A stretch of 64,000 bases of DNA. It comes from Solirubrobacterales bacterium 67-14. GTDB lineage: Bacteria; Actinomycetota; Thermoleophilia; Solirubrobacterales; 70-9. This document shows, in pieces, positions 17,593 through 25,660 of the stretch. The notes beneath the pieces are model-generated. The model did no database searches, was not told the DNA's origin, and saw only the letters and a program-made list of their open reading frames with translations. The first letter of the stretch is position 1. Each line of letters opens with the position of its first letter. The stretch covers positions 295,457-359,456 of the forward strand of contig MKST01000011.1 of assembly GCA_001897355.1 (NCBI GenBank). Reading direction: 5' to 3'. The translations under genes were made by a program, and so were the position numbers.

Positions 17593-18737
17593 CCACCATC
17601 AGAACCTTTCCCGCCCGGCTGGTCCTGCCGCTGGCCGTGCTCGCGCTGGCCCTGGTCGCCGGCTGCGGCAACGACAACCTCGGGGGGAGCGACAACAGCG
17701 ACGTCACCGTCGCCAAGGCCTCGGGCAAGCCCTCGGGTGAGTTGAAGGTCTCCAACTGGCCTCTCTACATCGACAAGGAGACCATCCCCGCCTACGAGAA
17801 GGAGTCGGGCGTCAAGGTCGATTACCTCGAGGAGATCAACTCATACGACGAGTACTTCGGCAAGCTGCAGCCACAGCTTGCGCAGGGCGAGTCGGGCGGG
17901 CGCTCGCTGCTGGTCGCGACCGACTGGCTGGCCAAGAAGATGTACGACCTCGGCTACATCCAGAAGCTGGACAAAGAAGCCCTCGCGCCCGCCTTCTCCC
18001 ACTTGAGCCCGAACGTCAAGGCGCCCTCGTCCGATCCGAACTGGGATTTCTCGATCCCCTGGCAGGGCGGGATGACCGGCCTGATCGTGAACAAGGCCGA
18101 GGCTCCGGACATCGATTCGATCTCCGACCTCTTCGACCCGAAGTACAAGGGCAAGGTCGAGGTGCTGGCCGAGATGCGCGAGACCCTCTCGCTGGTCATG
18201 AAGAGCCAGGGGGTCGACCCCGAAACGGCGGACACCGACCAGTGGCTGGACGCGGTCGACAAGCTCAAGGAAGAACTCGACTCCGGCCAGATCCGCCGCA
18301 TCGCCGGCAGCGACTACGCCGGTGACCTGGCCAGCGGCAACGCCGTCGCCGTGATGGGGTGGGCGGCCGACGCGATCCAGCTCACGGCCGACAATCCGGA
18401 CCTCGAATGGGTGATGCCTAAGGAAGGCTGCCTGGCCTGGTGGGACGACTGGGTCGTCCCGGTCGGCGCGCCCAACCCGACCGCGGCCTACGACTGGATC
18501 AACTACACCTACGAGCCCAAGAACCAGGCCCGGATCTCAGCCTGGACCAGTGCCACCACGCCGGTGGCCGGGGTCAAGCAGATCCTCAGGAAGACCAGCC
18601 CCGAGCAGGCCGACAACCCGCTGATCTTCCCCACCGCCGCTTACACGAAGAACTGCTCGAGCGTGGTCTCCCCTCCCGGCGACGAGGAGCAGCAGAAGAA
18701 GGTCGAAGACGCCTGGGTGGCGGCCACGAACGGTTGA
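17589..18737 (+). CDS. PotD/PotF-like polyamine-binding lipoprotein (orphan)
   Basis: Binding protein of 382 aa with a Sec signal and lipobox (LVAGC, Cys about residue 27) followed by a mature start LKVSNWPLYIDKE, as in PotD/PotF proteins. The ATG overlaps the TetR stop (ATGA), so it is cotranscribed with the regulator. No permease or ATPase is adjacent. It may serve the fused permease at 1-1609, or act as a sensor component. Ligand identity is inferred only from the family. Confidence 0.87.
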   Translation: MTTIRTFPARLVLPLAVLALALVAGCGNDNLGGSDNSDVTVAKASGKPSGELKVSNWPLYIDKETIPAYEKESGVKVDYLEEINSYDEYFGKLQPQLAQGESGGRSLLVATDWLAKKMYDLGYIQKLDKEALAPAFSHLSPNVKAPSSDPNWDFSIPWQGGMTGLIVNKAEAPDIDSISDLFDPKYKGKVEVLAEMRETLSLVMKSQGVDPETADTDQWLDAVDKLKEELDSGQIRRIAGSDYAGDLASGNAVAVMGWAADAIQLTADNPDLEWVMPKEGCLAWWDDWVVPVGAPNPTAAYDWINYTYEPKNQARISAWTSATTPVAGVKQILRKTSPEQADNPLIFPTAAYTKNCSSVVSPPGDEEQQKKVEDAWVAATNG

Positions 18738-18758
18738 TCGGCTGCGGGCCCGGAACCC

Positions 18759-19166
18759 CTAACCCTGCTTCATGTAGCTGACCTTCTCCGGTTCGAGGGT
18801 GAAGGTGACCCGCACCTCACCCGGCTGGCGGAACGGGTATTCGTCCTCGCCGACGTACTTCTTGGAGAGCATGTTGATGTCGTCATCGGCACCCTCCTGC
18901 GTGTCACCGACCAGCCGACCGCGAATCGACACGTACTCGTACGGGTTCCCGTCCGCCATCATCGTCACCGTCGCCCGTCCGGCCTTGCGCAGGTTCTCCG
19001 GCCAAGCCCGGCCTTCGGCGCTGTTCAGGATCAGATTGCCGCCCTCATCGGCGTGGGCCCAGACGATCACCGTCTGCACCGAGCCGTCGTCGGTGGGTAC
19101 GGCGACGACCGCGTAGTTCTGCCCCTCCTTGACGATTTCAAGCGGGCGACCTTCGAGTTCTGCCAT
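18759..19166 (-). CDS. Pyridoxamine 5'-phosphate oxidase-like split-barrel protein (FMN/F420)
   Basis: Protein of 135 aa with the split beta-barrel pattern: YAVVAVPTDDGSVQTVIVWAH, a LILNSAEGRAWPENLRKAG segment and EYVSIRGRLVGDT. This matches PPOX-class enzymes, many of which in actinobacteria use F420. Start at the ATG at 19166 with a GGAGAGGAG site; the longer frame is not supported. Substrate unknown. Faces the binding-protein gene tail to tail. Confidence 0.8.
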   Translation of the reverse strand: MAELEGRPLEIVKEGQNYAVVAVPTDDGSVQTVIVWAHADEGGNLILNSAEGRAWPENLRKAGRATVTMMADGNPYEYVSIRGRLVGDTQEGADDDINMLSKKYVGEDEYPFRQPGEVRVTFTLEPEKVSYMKQG

Positions 19167-19216
19167 CTCGGCTCCTCTCCTTTGGGCTGGTTGCCCCGGT
19201 CCGGGGCAACCCGAAT

Positions 19217-19642
19217 CTACAGGGCTGGATTCACCGGCTGGCCCGGTTCTCCACCGAACGCCGTCCGTACCTCCTCGGGCCAAGGAGTGGGCTGACCCGA
19301 TTCGTCGACGAAGACGGTGACCAGCTTGGCCCGGGCGCAGGCCTCCCCACCCCGCTCGATCAGGAACTCGAAGGTGACCGAGGTGCTGCCCAGGTCGGCC
19401 ACGGCGGCCGTTACCTCGACCTCGTCCATGAAGTAGAGCGTCGCCGAGTAGTCGACTTCGAGGTGGGCCCGCGGCATCGATGTATAGATCGAATCGAGCA
19501 GGCCGACTCCGGCCAGCAGCTCGACCTCGGCGGCTTCGATCAGCCGGATCACGGTGCCGTAGTGGTAGCGGCCGGAGGAATCGACGTCGGAGAACTCGAT
19601 CCGCCGATTGATCTTCGCGGTGGGTGCGCCTGGACTGGTCAT
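19217..19642 (-). CDS. Hotdog-fold acyl-CoA thioesterase (4HBT/YbgC type)
   Basis: Protein of 141 aa. The motif EFSDVDSSGRYHYGTVIRLIEAAE matches the 4-hydroxybenzoyl-CoA thioesterase family, in which the D.D..G.. region holds the catalytic acid. AHLEVDYSATLYFMDEVEV and TFEFLIERGG continue the fold. Probably hydrolyses an acyl-CoA or acyl-ACP. It precedes the split-barrel gene on the same strand and is divergent from the histidine kinase next to the FAS-II operon. Confidence 0.82.
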   Translation of the reverse strand: MTSPGAPTAKINRRIEFSDVDSSGRYHYGTVIRLIEAAEVELLAGVGLLDSIYTSMPRAHLEVDYSATLYFMDEVEVTAAVADLGSTSVTFEFLIERGGEACARAKLVTVFVDESGQPTPWPEEVRTAFGGEPGQPVNPAL

Positions 19643-19710
19643 CGCACGACGAACCTAGAACAAACTCACAGCCGGGCTCCCCCTGCCCCCAACCGGCCGC
19701 CGTTCGTCAA

Positions 19711-19728
19711 ACCCCCCAAAAGGGGGGT
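19711..19728. promoter_or_regulatory. Inverted repeat ACCCCCC-AAAA-GGGGGGT in the kinase/thioesterase divergent region
   Basis: Seven-base arms with a 4-base loop in the region between the thioesterase and the histidine kinase. Could be a regulator site or hairpin; GC-rich G/C runs recur in the palindromes in front of fabD (21477-21510). Confidence 0.4.
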
Positions 19729-19779
19729 GCGAATTCTGTAACCGGGATCGGGAGACCGGGTAGCCTCGATATCGACGCT

Positions 19780-20871
19780 TTGAGCTCTGAAGGACAGGCA
19801 GGAGAGATCGACGTCCTGGTCGGTCTGATCGCAGGCATGGAGGATCCGGAGTCGGCGGGCCCGCTCACGGACCGGATCTGCGAGGCCGTCTGCCGCTCGA
19901 CCAGCCTGACCCGGGCGGCGATGTTCCTCCACGACCCGACCATCGGGGTTTCGAGGCCGGTCGGCTCCCACGGCGTCGACCAGGAGCTGATCGCCTCGGT
20001 TTCGGCCACCCTGGACGAGATGCCGGTCGCTCAGCGCGTCCTGGTCGAAGACCGCGTGATCGAGGTTTCGCAGAACCTCGAGTTCGAGCTGCCCGCCCGG
20101 TACGCGGGGCTGGCCGGGATCACCACGATCACCTGCGCTCCGGTGGCTGCCGGCAGCGAGTGGCTCGGGGTGATCGTCGGCGACCAGGGCGGCCACGACT
20201 ATTCGCTTTCCGAGGAAGACCACCAGCGGATCCACACCCTGGGCCGGTTGGCGGCGGTCGCTTCGACCGTAGAGCGCTCGACCCTCGCCCGCGAGCAGGC
20301 CCGCAGCCTGGACAACCGCATCGAGATGATTCGCGAGATCCACGACCAGGTCGTCCAGAAGCTGTTCGGGCTTTCACTCGCCCTCGGGGCCGACGAACCC
20401 CTTTCCGCCGAAGAACGCCGCCGCTGCAGCGAAGAAGTTTCGGCCGTGCTCGGCCAGCTCCGCTCGGCCCTCGGCCGCTCGGTCACACCTCGCGAAAGGC
20501 CGCAATCCCGGCCATTCCGTGAACTGGCCGACTGGTTCTCCCAGTCACCCGGTGTCTCGCTCGACTGGGAAGAAGGTCTCGAGACCCCGGGCCATCTCGA
20601 TCTGCTTTCCAAGTCCGCGCTGACCGAGGGCATGCGCAACGCCAACCGCCACTCGGACGGAGGCCAGGTGCAGATCCGGGTCGCCGGCGAGGCCGGCACC
20701 TTCACGGTCGAGGTCATAAACGACCGGGTCTCCGCCGAGCGCCGCCGCGGTGGCGGGCTCGGGCTGCGCCTGCTCACCCTGGAAGCGCTGGAACACGATG
20801 CCCTGGTCGAGTTCGGCCCGCTCGAAGGTGGCCGCTGGCGCTTCCGGATGATCGCCCCGGTGACCGCATGA
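19780..20871 (+). CDS. GAF-domain sensor histidine kinase (NarL-type partner)
   Basis: Cytoplasmic kinase without membrane segments. A GAF domain (about the first 165 residues) ends near LGRLAAVASTVERS. A HisKA_3 dimerisation helix follows with the phospho-acceptor His in REIHDQVVQKLFGLSLALG, then a HATPase domain with SALTEGMRNANRHSDGG and GGGLGLRLL. The start is uncertain: TTG at 19780 is my choice, ATG at 19837 is an alternative, and the frame stays open to 19624 inside the divergent gene. The stop overlaps the response regulator start (ATGA). Confidence 0.85.
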   Translation: MSSEGQAGEIDVLVGLIAGMEDPESAGPLTDRICEAVCRSTSLTRAAMFLHDPTIGVSRPVGSHGVDQELIASVSATLDEMPVAQRVLVEDRVIEVSQNLEFELPARYAGLAGITTITCAPVAAGSEWLGVIVGDQGGHDYSLSEEDHQRIHTLGRLAAVASTVERSTLAREQARSLDNRIEMIREIHDQVVQKLFGLSLALGADEPLSAEERRRCSEEVSAVLGQLRSALGRSVTPRERPQSRPFRELADWFSQSPGVSLDWEEGLETPGHLDLLSKSALTEGMRNANRHSDGGQVQIRVAGEAGTFTVEVINDRVSAERRRGGGLGLRLLTLEALEHDALVEFGPLEGGRWRFRMIAPVTA

Positions 20872-21473
20872 CGGCCACGACCGGGCTTCGGGTGCTGGTG
20901 GTCGATGACCACGACGTCGTCCACTGGGGTTTCCGGCTGCTGCTCGACCGGCAAAGCTGGGTCGAGAGCTGCGACGGTGCCGCCGGGCTTCAGGAGGCCG
21001 TCGAGTTCGCGGCCAACCTGCGACCGGATGTCGCCCTGATCGACCTGATGCTCGGCGCCGATTCCGGAGCGGAGGCATGTTCCGCGATCCGCGAGGTCTC
21101 TCCCAACACGAAGGTACTGCTGATCTCCGGGGCCGGCCGGATCTCGCCGGCGGTGGCCCGTTCGGCCGGCGCCTCCGGATTCATCTCGAAGGACTGGGGC
21201 GCCGCCGACGTGGTCAAGGCGGTGCGGATGATTGCGCTCGGCTCCGAGGTCTTCGCCGAAGGCGGCCCTGGCGATTCCGTCGGGCTCTCGGATCGCGAAC
21301 GGGAAGTGCTGGGGCTGATCGCGACCGGGGCGACGAATCGTGAGATCGCCGGGAACCTCTTCCTCTCCCCCCACACCGTGAAGGAACACACCAGCGCGAT
21401 CTACCGCAAGCTCGGGGTCAGAAACCGGGCGGAGGCGGTGCGCAGCGCCCAAGGCCTGGGATTGCTCGGCTGA
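20868..21473 (+). CDS. NarL/LuxR-type response regulator
   Basis: Protein of 201 aa. The receiver domain starts VLVVDDHDVVHWGF, with the phosphorylation Asp in PDVALIDLML and Lys in GFISKDWG. The C-terminal LuxR HTH is LSDREREVLGLIATGATNREIAG plus the recognition helix at SPHTVKEHTSAIY. Cotranscribed with the histidine kinase. It ends 90 bases before fabD, so control of the FAS-II operon is a reasonable guess. Confidence 0.9.
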   Translation: MTATTGLRVLVVDDHDVVHWGFRLLLDRQSWVESCDGAAGLQEAVEFAANLRPDVALIDLMLGADSGAEACSAIREVSPNTKVLLISGAGRISPAVARSAGASGFISKDWGAADVVKAVRMIALGSEVFAEGGPGDSVGLSDREREVLGLIATGATNREIAGNLFLSPHTVKEHTSAIYRKLGVRNRAEAVRSAQGLGLLG

Positions 21474-21476
21474 CCC

Positions 21477-21510
21477 CTCCCCGGTGGGGAGCTCCCCCGA
21501 CGTTCGGGGG
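21477..21510. promoter_or_regulatory. Two tandem GC-rich hairpins/palindromes upstream of fabD
   Basis: CTCCCC-GGT-GGGGAG (21477-21491) is followed at once by CCCCCGA-CGT-TCGGGGG (21494-21510). The junction GGGGAGCTCCCC (21486-21497) is itself a perfect palindrome. Lying between the response regulator stop and fabD, they could end transcription of the two-component genes or be operator sites for the FAS-II operon. Confidence 0.5.
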
Positions 21511-21563
21511 GTTCTCGATCGGAACGACGTGACATAACACCGTTGCCGGAGAACTATCCGGCA

Positions 21564-22442
21564 ATGAACGTTTCCGCAGACCTCAGCCATACGGCCCTCG
21601 TCTTCCCCGGCCAGGGCAGCCAGCGGGCCGAGATGCGCGACCTGGTTGCGGAGCACTGCCCGGAACTGATCGAGCTCGCGATCGACGAGATCGGCAGCGA
21701 CCCCTTCGAGTTGGTTTCCGAGGGCACCGCCTACCAGCAGCCCGCGCTCTACTCGGCGGCGATCGCCGGTTGGAAGGCGGCCGGCAGCCCGCGAGCCGGA
21801 TGGTTCGCCGGCCACTCCCTCGGTGAGCTGGCCGCAGCGGCCGCCTCCGGGGCGATCTCGACCGAAGACGGCCTGCGCCTGGCGATCACCCGGGGCCGCG
21901 TGATGCAGCAGGCGGCCGAAGCGGACCCGGGCGGGATGCTGGCCGTGCTCGGCGAGACCAGCGGCGTCCCGGCCCTGGCCAACTCCCTCGGACTGACTGT
22001 TGCCAACGACAACGCCCCCGACCAGATCGTTCTTTCGGGGCCGACCGAGGAGATCAAGGAAGCGCGAGCCAGGTTCAAGGAGGCCGGTGTCCGCACCGTG
22101 CGCCTGCCGGTTGCCGGCGCCTTTCACTCGCCGGCCATGGCGACCGCCGTGCCCGAGTTCCGAGCCGTCCTGGAGGGGATCAAGGTGAGCACAAGGCCCC
22201 GCTTGATCTCCTCCGTGACGGCCCGGCCCTTCACCGACCTGCGGGAAGGATTGCTCTCCGCCCTGACCCGCCCGGTCCGGTGGCGCGAGACGGTGCTGCG
22301 GTTGCGTGACCTGGGGGTCTCGCATTTCCTCGAGTCGGGCCCCGGCGAGGTGCTGACCGGCCTGGTCCGCCGCACGATCGAAGGGATCGACGCCGCCCCG
22401 CTCAGCAGCCTTTCGACCCCACAGGAGACCGCCGATGTTTGA
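21564..22442 (+). CDS. fabD: Malonyl-CoA:ACP transacylase
   Basis: Loads malonyl onto ACP for FAS-II. 292 aa, usual length. The oxyanion motif FPGQGSQ is at the N-terminus, the nucleophile in GHSLGELAAAA and the catalytic His in AGAFHSPAM. The start at the ATG at 21564 has a GGAGAA site; a TTG seven codons earlier is less likely. First gene of the FAS-II operon, overlapping fabH by 8 bases. Confidence 0.93.
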   Translation: MNVSADLSHTALVFPGQGSQRAEMRDLVAEHCPELIELAIDEIGSDPFELVSEGTAYQQPALYSAAIAGWKAAGSPRAGWFAGHSLGELAAAAASGAISTEDGLRLAITRGRVMQQAAEADPGGMLAVLGETSGVPALANSLGLTVANDNAPDQIVLSGPTEEIKEARARFKEAGVRTVRLPVAGAFHSPAMATAVPEFRAVLEGIKVSTRPRLISSVTARPFTDLREGLLSALTRPVRWRETVLRLRDLGVSHFLESGPGEVLTGLVRRTIEGIDAAPLSSLSTPQETADV

Positions 22443-23454
22443 GCTCGAACTCGAACGCACGATGGATCTTTCCTCCCCGACGGTTCGGGGCACCGCGGTT
22501 GTCGGTCTGGGGGTCGCGGTGCCCGAACCGGTCGTCCCCAACCAGGTGGTGGCCGACCGGCTCGGGGTGACGCCCGAATGGATCACCGAGCGGACCGGCG
22601 TCAAACAGCGCCATGTCGCACCGGCCGAGAAGACCCTGGTCGAAATCGCCACCGAGGGCGGCCGAGCCGCGCTCGAGGACGCGGGGGTCGAGGCCGATTC
22701 GATCGACCTGGTGATCGTCGCCACGGTCACCGGTGAGATGCTCTGCCCGGCCGCGGCACCGGTCGTCGCCGCCAATCTGGGCTGCGACCATGCCGGTGCC
22801 TTCGACCTGAATGCCGCCTGCTCGGGCTTCCTCTCCGGGCTTGGCATGGCGTCCGCCTGGATCGCGACCGGAGCTGCCGAGCGGGCCCTGGTGGTCGGCT
22901 GTGACCTGATGTACCGGGTGATCGACCACGACGACCGCTCGACCGCCGGGATCTTCGCCGACGGCGGCGGCGCAGTCGTACTCGCCCCCTGCGCCGGCGA
23001 GGGCCGGATCGGCCGGATCAACCTGGCCAGCGACGGTGGCCGTGGCGAGCTGGTCGAGGCGACCCGCGAAGAGGCGATCGTCCGCATGAACGGCCACGAC
23101 ACCTTCCGCCAGGCGGTCGCCCGCCTCTGCGAGACCACCCTCGAGGCAGCGGACGACGCCGGCCTCACCCTGGACGAGATCGACCTCTTCGTCTACCACC
23201 AGGCCAATAGCCGGATCATCGCCGCGGTCGGCGAGAAGCTCGGTCTCGACCCGGCCAAGGTGGTCGACTGCGTCGGTGAGTACGGCAACACTTCAGCCGG
23301 CTCGCTCCCGATCGCGCTGGGCGTCGCCCGCGAAGACGGTCGGCTCAAGCCCGGCTCGAAAGTTCTGCTCGGCGTCTTCGGCGGCGGCCTGACCTGGGGT
23401 GCCGGCGTGGTCGAGTGGGGTTTCGACGAGGAGGCCGTGGATGGCCCGGAGTAA
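22435..23454 (+). CDS. fabH: 3-oxoacyl-ACP synthase III
   Basis: Initiating condensing enzyme, 339 aa. The catalytic triad is visible: Cys in DLNAACSGFLSG, His in YHQANSRI and Asn in GEYGNTSAGS. It condenses an acyl-CoA primer with malonyl-ACP; primer preference cannot be read. The start overlaps fabD and its end overlaps fabG by 14 bases, so it is translationally coupled. Confidence 0.93.
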   Translation: MFELELERTMDLSSPTVRGTAVVGLGVAVPEPVVPNQVVADRLGVTPEWITERTGVKQRHVAPAEKTLVEIATEGGRAALEDAGVEADSIDLVIVATVTGEMLCPAAAPVVAANLGCDHAGAFDLNAACSGFLSGLGMASAWIATGAAERALVVGCDLMYRVIDHDDRSTAGIFADGGGAVVLAPCAGEGRIGRINLASDGGRGELVEATREEAIVRMNGHDTFRQAVARLCETTLEAADDAGLTLDEIDLFVYHQANSRIIAAVGEKLGLDPAKVVDCVGEYGNTSAGSLPIALGVAREDGRLKPGSKVLLGVFGGGLTWGAGVVEWGFDEEAVDGPE

Positions 23455-24199
23455 CGGGAACGGCAACAGCCGGCCCGAGGGCGCGGCCCTGGTCACCGGC
23501 GCCTCCGGCGGGATCGGTGCCGCCACCGCCCATGCGCTGGCCGCCGGGGGCTGGCCGGTCGCCGTCCACTTCCGCTCCAACCCCGAGGGGGCGGCCGAGG
23601 TGGTCGCCTCGATCGAACGTTCGGGCGGGCGGGCGATCGCGGTCGGCGCCGACCTCGACTCGGCCGAGGCCGCCGACCAGCTGCTCACCCAGGTCGAGGA
23701 AAGCTTCGGGCCGGTCCTGGTCCTGGTCAACAACGCCGGCCGCCGGGCCGATGGCCTCTCCCCCCAGATCAAGGACCAGGAGTGGCAGCAGGTGATCGAG
23801 ACCAACCTGAACGCCGCCTTCCGCCTGACCCGGCGCACCCTGAAGCCGATGCTTCGGGCCCGCTTCGGCCGGGTCGTCAACGTCGCCTCGGTGGTCGGCC
23901 CTCGCGCCAACCCGGGACAGGCCAACTACGCCGCCTCGAAGGCGGGGCTGATCGGGATGACCAAGACGATCGCGGTCGAGGTCGCGCGACGCGGGGTGAC
24001 CGTGAACGCGGTCGCACCCGGGCTGGTCGAGACCGGGCTGACCGCCGACCTGCCGGCCGGCGCCTTCGACGAGGCGATCCCCGCCCGCCGGCCCGGTACG
24101 CCCGAGGAGATCGCCGCCTGCATCGGATTTCTCGCCTCGGACGAGGCCTCGTACGTGACCGGAAGCGTGCTCACCGTCGACGGCGGGATGAGCGCATGA
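23441..24199 (+). CDS. fabG: 3-oxoacyl-ACP reductase
   Basis: NADPH-dependent SDR, 252 aa, with TGASGGIG, NNAG, VNVASVVG (Ser) and the YAASK pair. HFRSNPEG after beta-2, with Arg, suits NADP. The start is the ATG at 23441 with a GAGGAGG site inside the fabH end. Its place between fabH and acpP makes it the FAS-II ketoreductase. Confidence 0.92.
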   Translation: MARSNGNGNSRPEGAALVTGASGGIGAATAHALAAGGWPVAVHFRSNPEGAAEVVASIERSGGRAIAVGADLDSAEAADQLLTQVEESFGPVLVLVNNAGRRADGLSPQIKDQEWQQVIETNLNAAFRLTRRTLKPMLRARFGRVVNVASVVGPRANPGQANYAASKAGLIGMTKTIAVEVARRGVTVNAVAPGLVETGLTADLPAGAFDEAIPARRPGTPEEIAACIGFLASDEASYVTGSVLTVDGGMSA

Positions 24200-24224
24200 A
24201 CAAACCAAAGGAAAGAAGGACTCG

Positions 24225-24473
24225 ATGACCACCAAGGCAGACCCGCAGTCGGCAGAAACAGTGATCCGCAAGGGTCTCGAAGAGGTCGGGGCCGACCCGG
24301 ACCAGATCGCCCGCGACGCCACCTTCGAATCGCTCGACGTCGACTCGCTCGACCTGGTCGAGATCGCGCAGATCGTCGAGGACGAGTTCGGGGTCGAGCT
24401 GACCGGAGACGACGTCAAGGACCTGAACACGGTCGGCGAGGTCATCGACCTGGTGGTGACCAAGGCAGCATGA
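24225..24473 (+). CDS. acpP: Acyl carrier protein
   Basis: 82 aa acidic protein with the phosphopantetheine serine in DVDSLDLVE and the C-terminal TVGEVIDLV helix. It has a good GGAAAGAAGGA upstream site. Coupled to fabF by an ATGA overlap. Carries growing acyl chains in FAS-II. Confidence 0.95.
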   Translation: MTTKADPQSAETVIRKGLEEVGADPDQIARDATFESLDVDSLDLVEIAQIVEDEFGVELTGDDVKDLNTVGEVIDLVVTKAA

Positions 24474-25660
24474 AACGCCGCGCCGTCATCACCGGGACCG
24501 GGGCCGTCTCACCCCTCGGGGTCGGGGCCGAGACCCTGGTCGACCGCTGGACCCGCGGCGAAAGCGGAATCGTCGACGGTGACGCCAGCTGCCGTGAGTT
24601 CGACCCGCTCGAGTTCCTCAGCCGCAAAGAGGCGCGCCGGGCCGACCGTTTCACCCAGCTCGCCCTGGCCGCCTCCGACGAGGCGCTGGCCAAGGCCGGT
24701 TGGGAGGAACTTCCGTACGACTCCCGGCGGATCGGCTGCGTGATCGGCACCGGCATCGGCGGGATCGGCTCCCTGATGGAACAGTCGGCGGTGCTGCGGG
24801 AAAAGGGCGCCAAGGCGGTCTCCCCCCTGGCCGTGCCTCTGATGATGGCCAACGCCGGCTCGGCCGCGGTCGCGATGCGCCACGGCCTGAACGGCGAGAG
24901 CTTCGGCGTCGTGTCCGCCTGCGCGGCCGGCGCCCACGCGATCGGCACCGCGGTGCGCATGATCCGGGCCGGGGCCGCCGACGCGGTGGTCACCGGCGGC
25001 TCCGAATCGGCAATGACCGATGTCGCGATCGCCGCCTTCGCTTCGATGGGCGCAACCTCCCCGACCGGCATCTCCCGCCCCTTCGACGCGCGGCGCGACG
25101 GCTTCGTGATGGGTGAAGGCGCCGGCGTGCTGGTACTCGAAGACGCCGAGGCCGCGGAGGCCCGCGGGGCCACCATCCTCGGCGAGATCCTCGGCTACGG
25201 CGCCAGCTCCGACGCCCACCACCTGACCGCCCCGGACCCTTCCGGCACCGAGTCGGCACGGGCGATCCGCATGGCCCTCGACGATGCGGGCTTGGGCGTG
25301 GAAGACATCGACTACGTCAACGCCCACGGCACCTCCACCCCGCTCAACGACCGCTCCGAGACCGACGCCCTGAAGCTCGCCTTCGGCGAGGCTGCCGGGT
25401 CCGTCCCGGTCAGCTCGACCAAGTCGGTGATCGGGCACCTGATGGGCGCCGCCGGCGCGGTCGAGGCCGTGGCTACGACCACCCTGCTCGGCCGCCACGT
25501 CGCCCCGCCCACGGTCGGCCTCGAACAGTTCGAGGAAGGCCTCGACCTCGACTACGTGCCGGGCGAAGCCCGGGAGCTGCCGGGTGAGCAGCTCTACGCA
25601 ATCTCCAACTCCTTCGGGTTCGGCGGTCACAACGCCGTGCTCTGCATTGCCGCGACATGA
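24470..25660 (+). CDS. fabF: 3-oxoacyl-ACP synthase II
   Basis: Elongation condensing enzyme, 396 aa. Catalytic Cys in VSACAAGAHAIG, histidines in NAHGTSTPLND and SVIGHLMGAAG, and the C-terminal NSFGFGGHN motif. Normal length for FabF. Overlaps acpP and the next gene by 4 bases each. Confidence 0.94.
   Translation: MKRRAVITGTGAVSPLGVGAETLVDRWTRGESGIVDGDASCREFDPLEFLSRKEARRADRFTQLALAASDEALAKAGWEELPYDSRRIGCVIGTGIGGIGSLMEQSAVLREKGAKAVSPLAVPLMMANAGSAAVAMRHGLNGESFGVVSACAAGAHAIGTAVRMIRAGAADAVVTGGSESAMTDVAIAAFASMGATSPTGISRPFDARRDGFVMGEGAGVLVLEDAEAAEARGATILGEILGYGASSDAHHLTAPDPSGTESARAIRMALDDAGLGVEDIDYVNAHGTSTPLNDRSETDALKLAFGEAAGSVPVSSTKSVIGHLMGAAGAVEAVATTTLLGRHVAPPTVGLEQFEEGLDLDYVPGEARELPGEQLYAISNSFGFGGHNAVLCIAAT

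Noticed and set aside
20199..23168. 989-codon minus-strand open frame across fabD/fabH and the two-component genes
   Set aside because: Antisense shadow of high-GC codons; low-complexity Arg/Ser/Pro composition and no domain, whereas the plus strand holds intact conserved genes.
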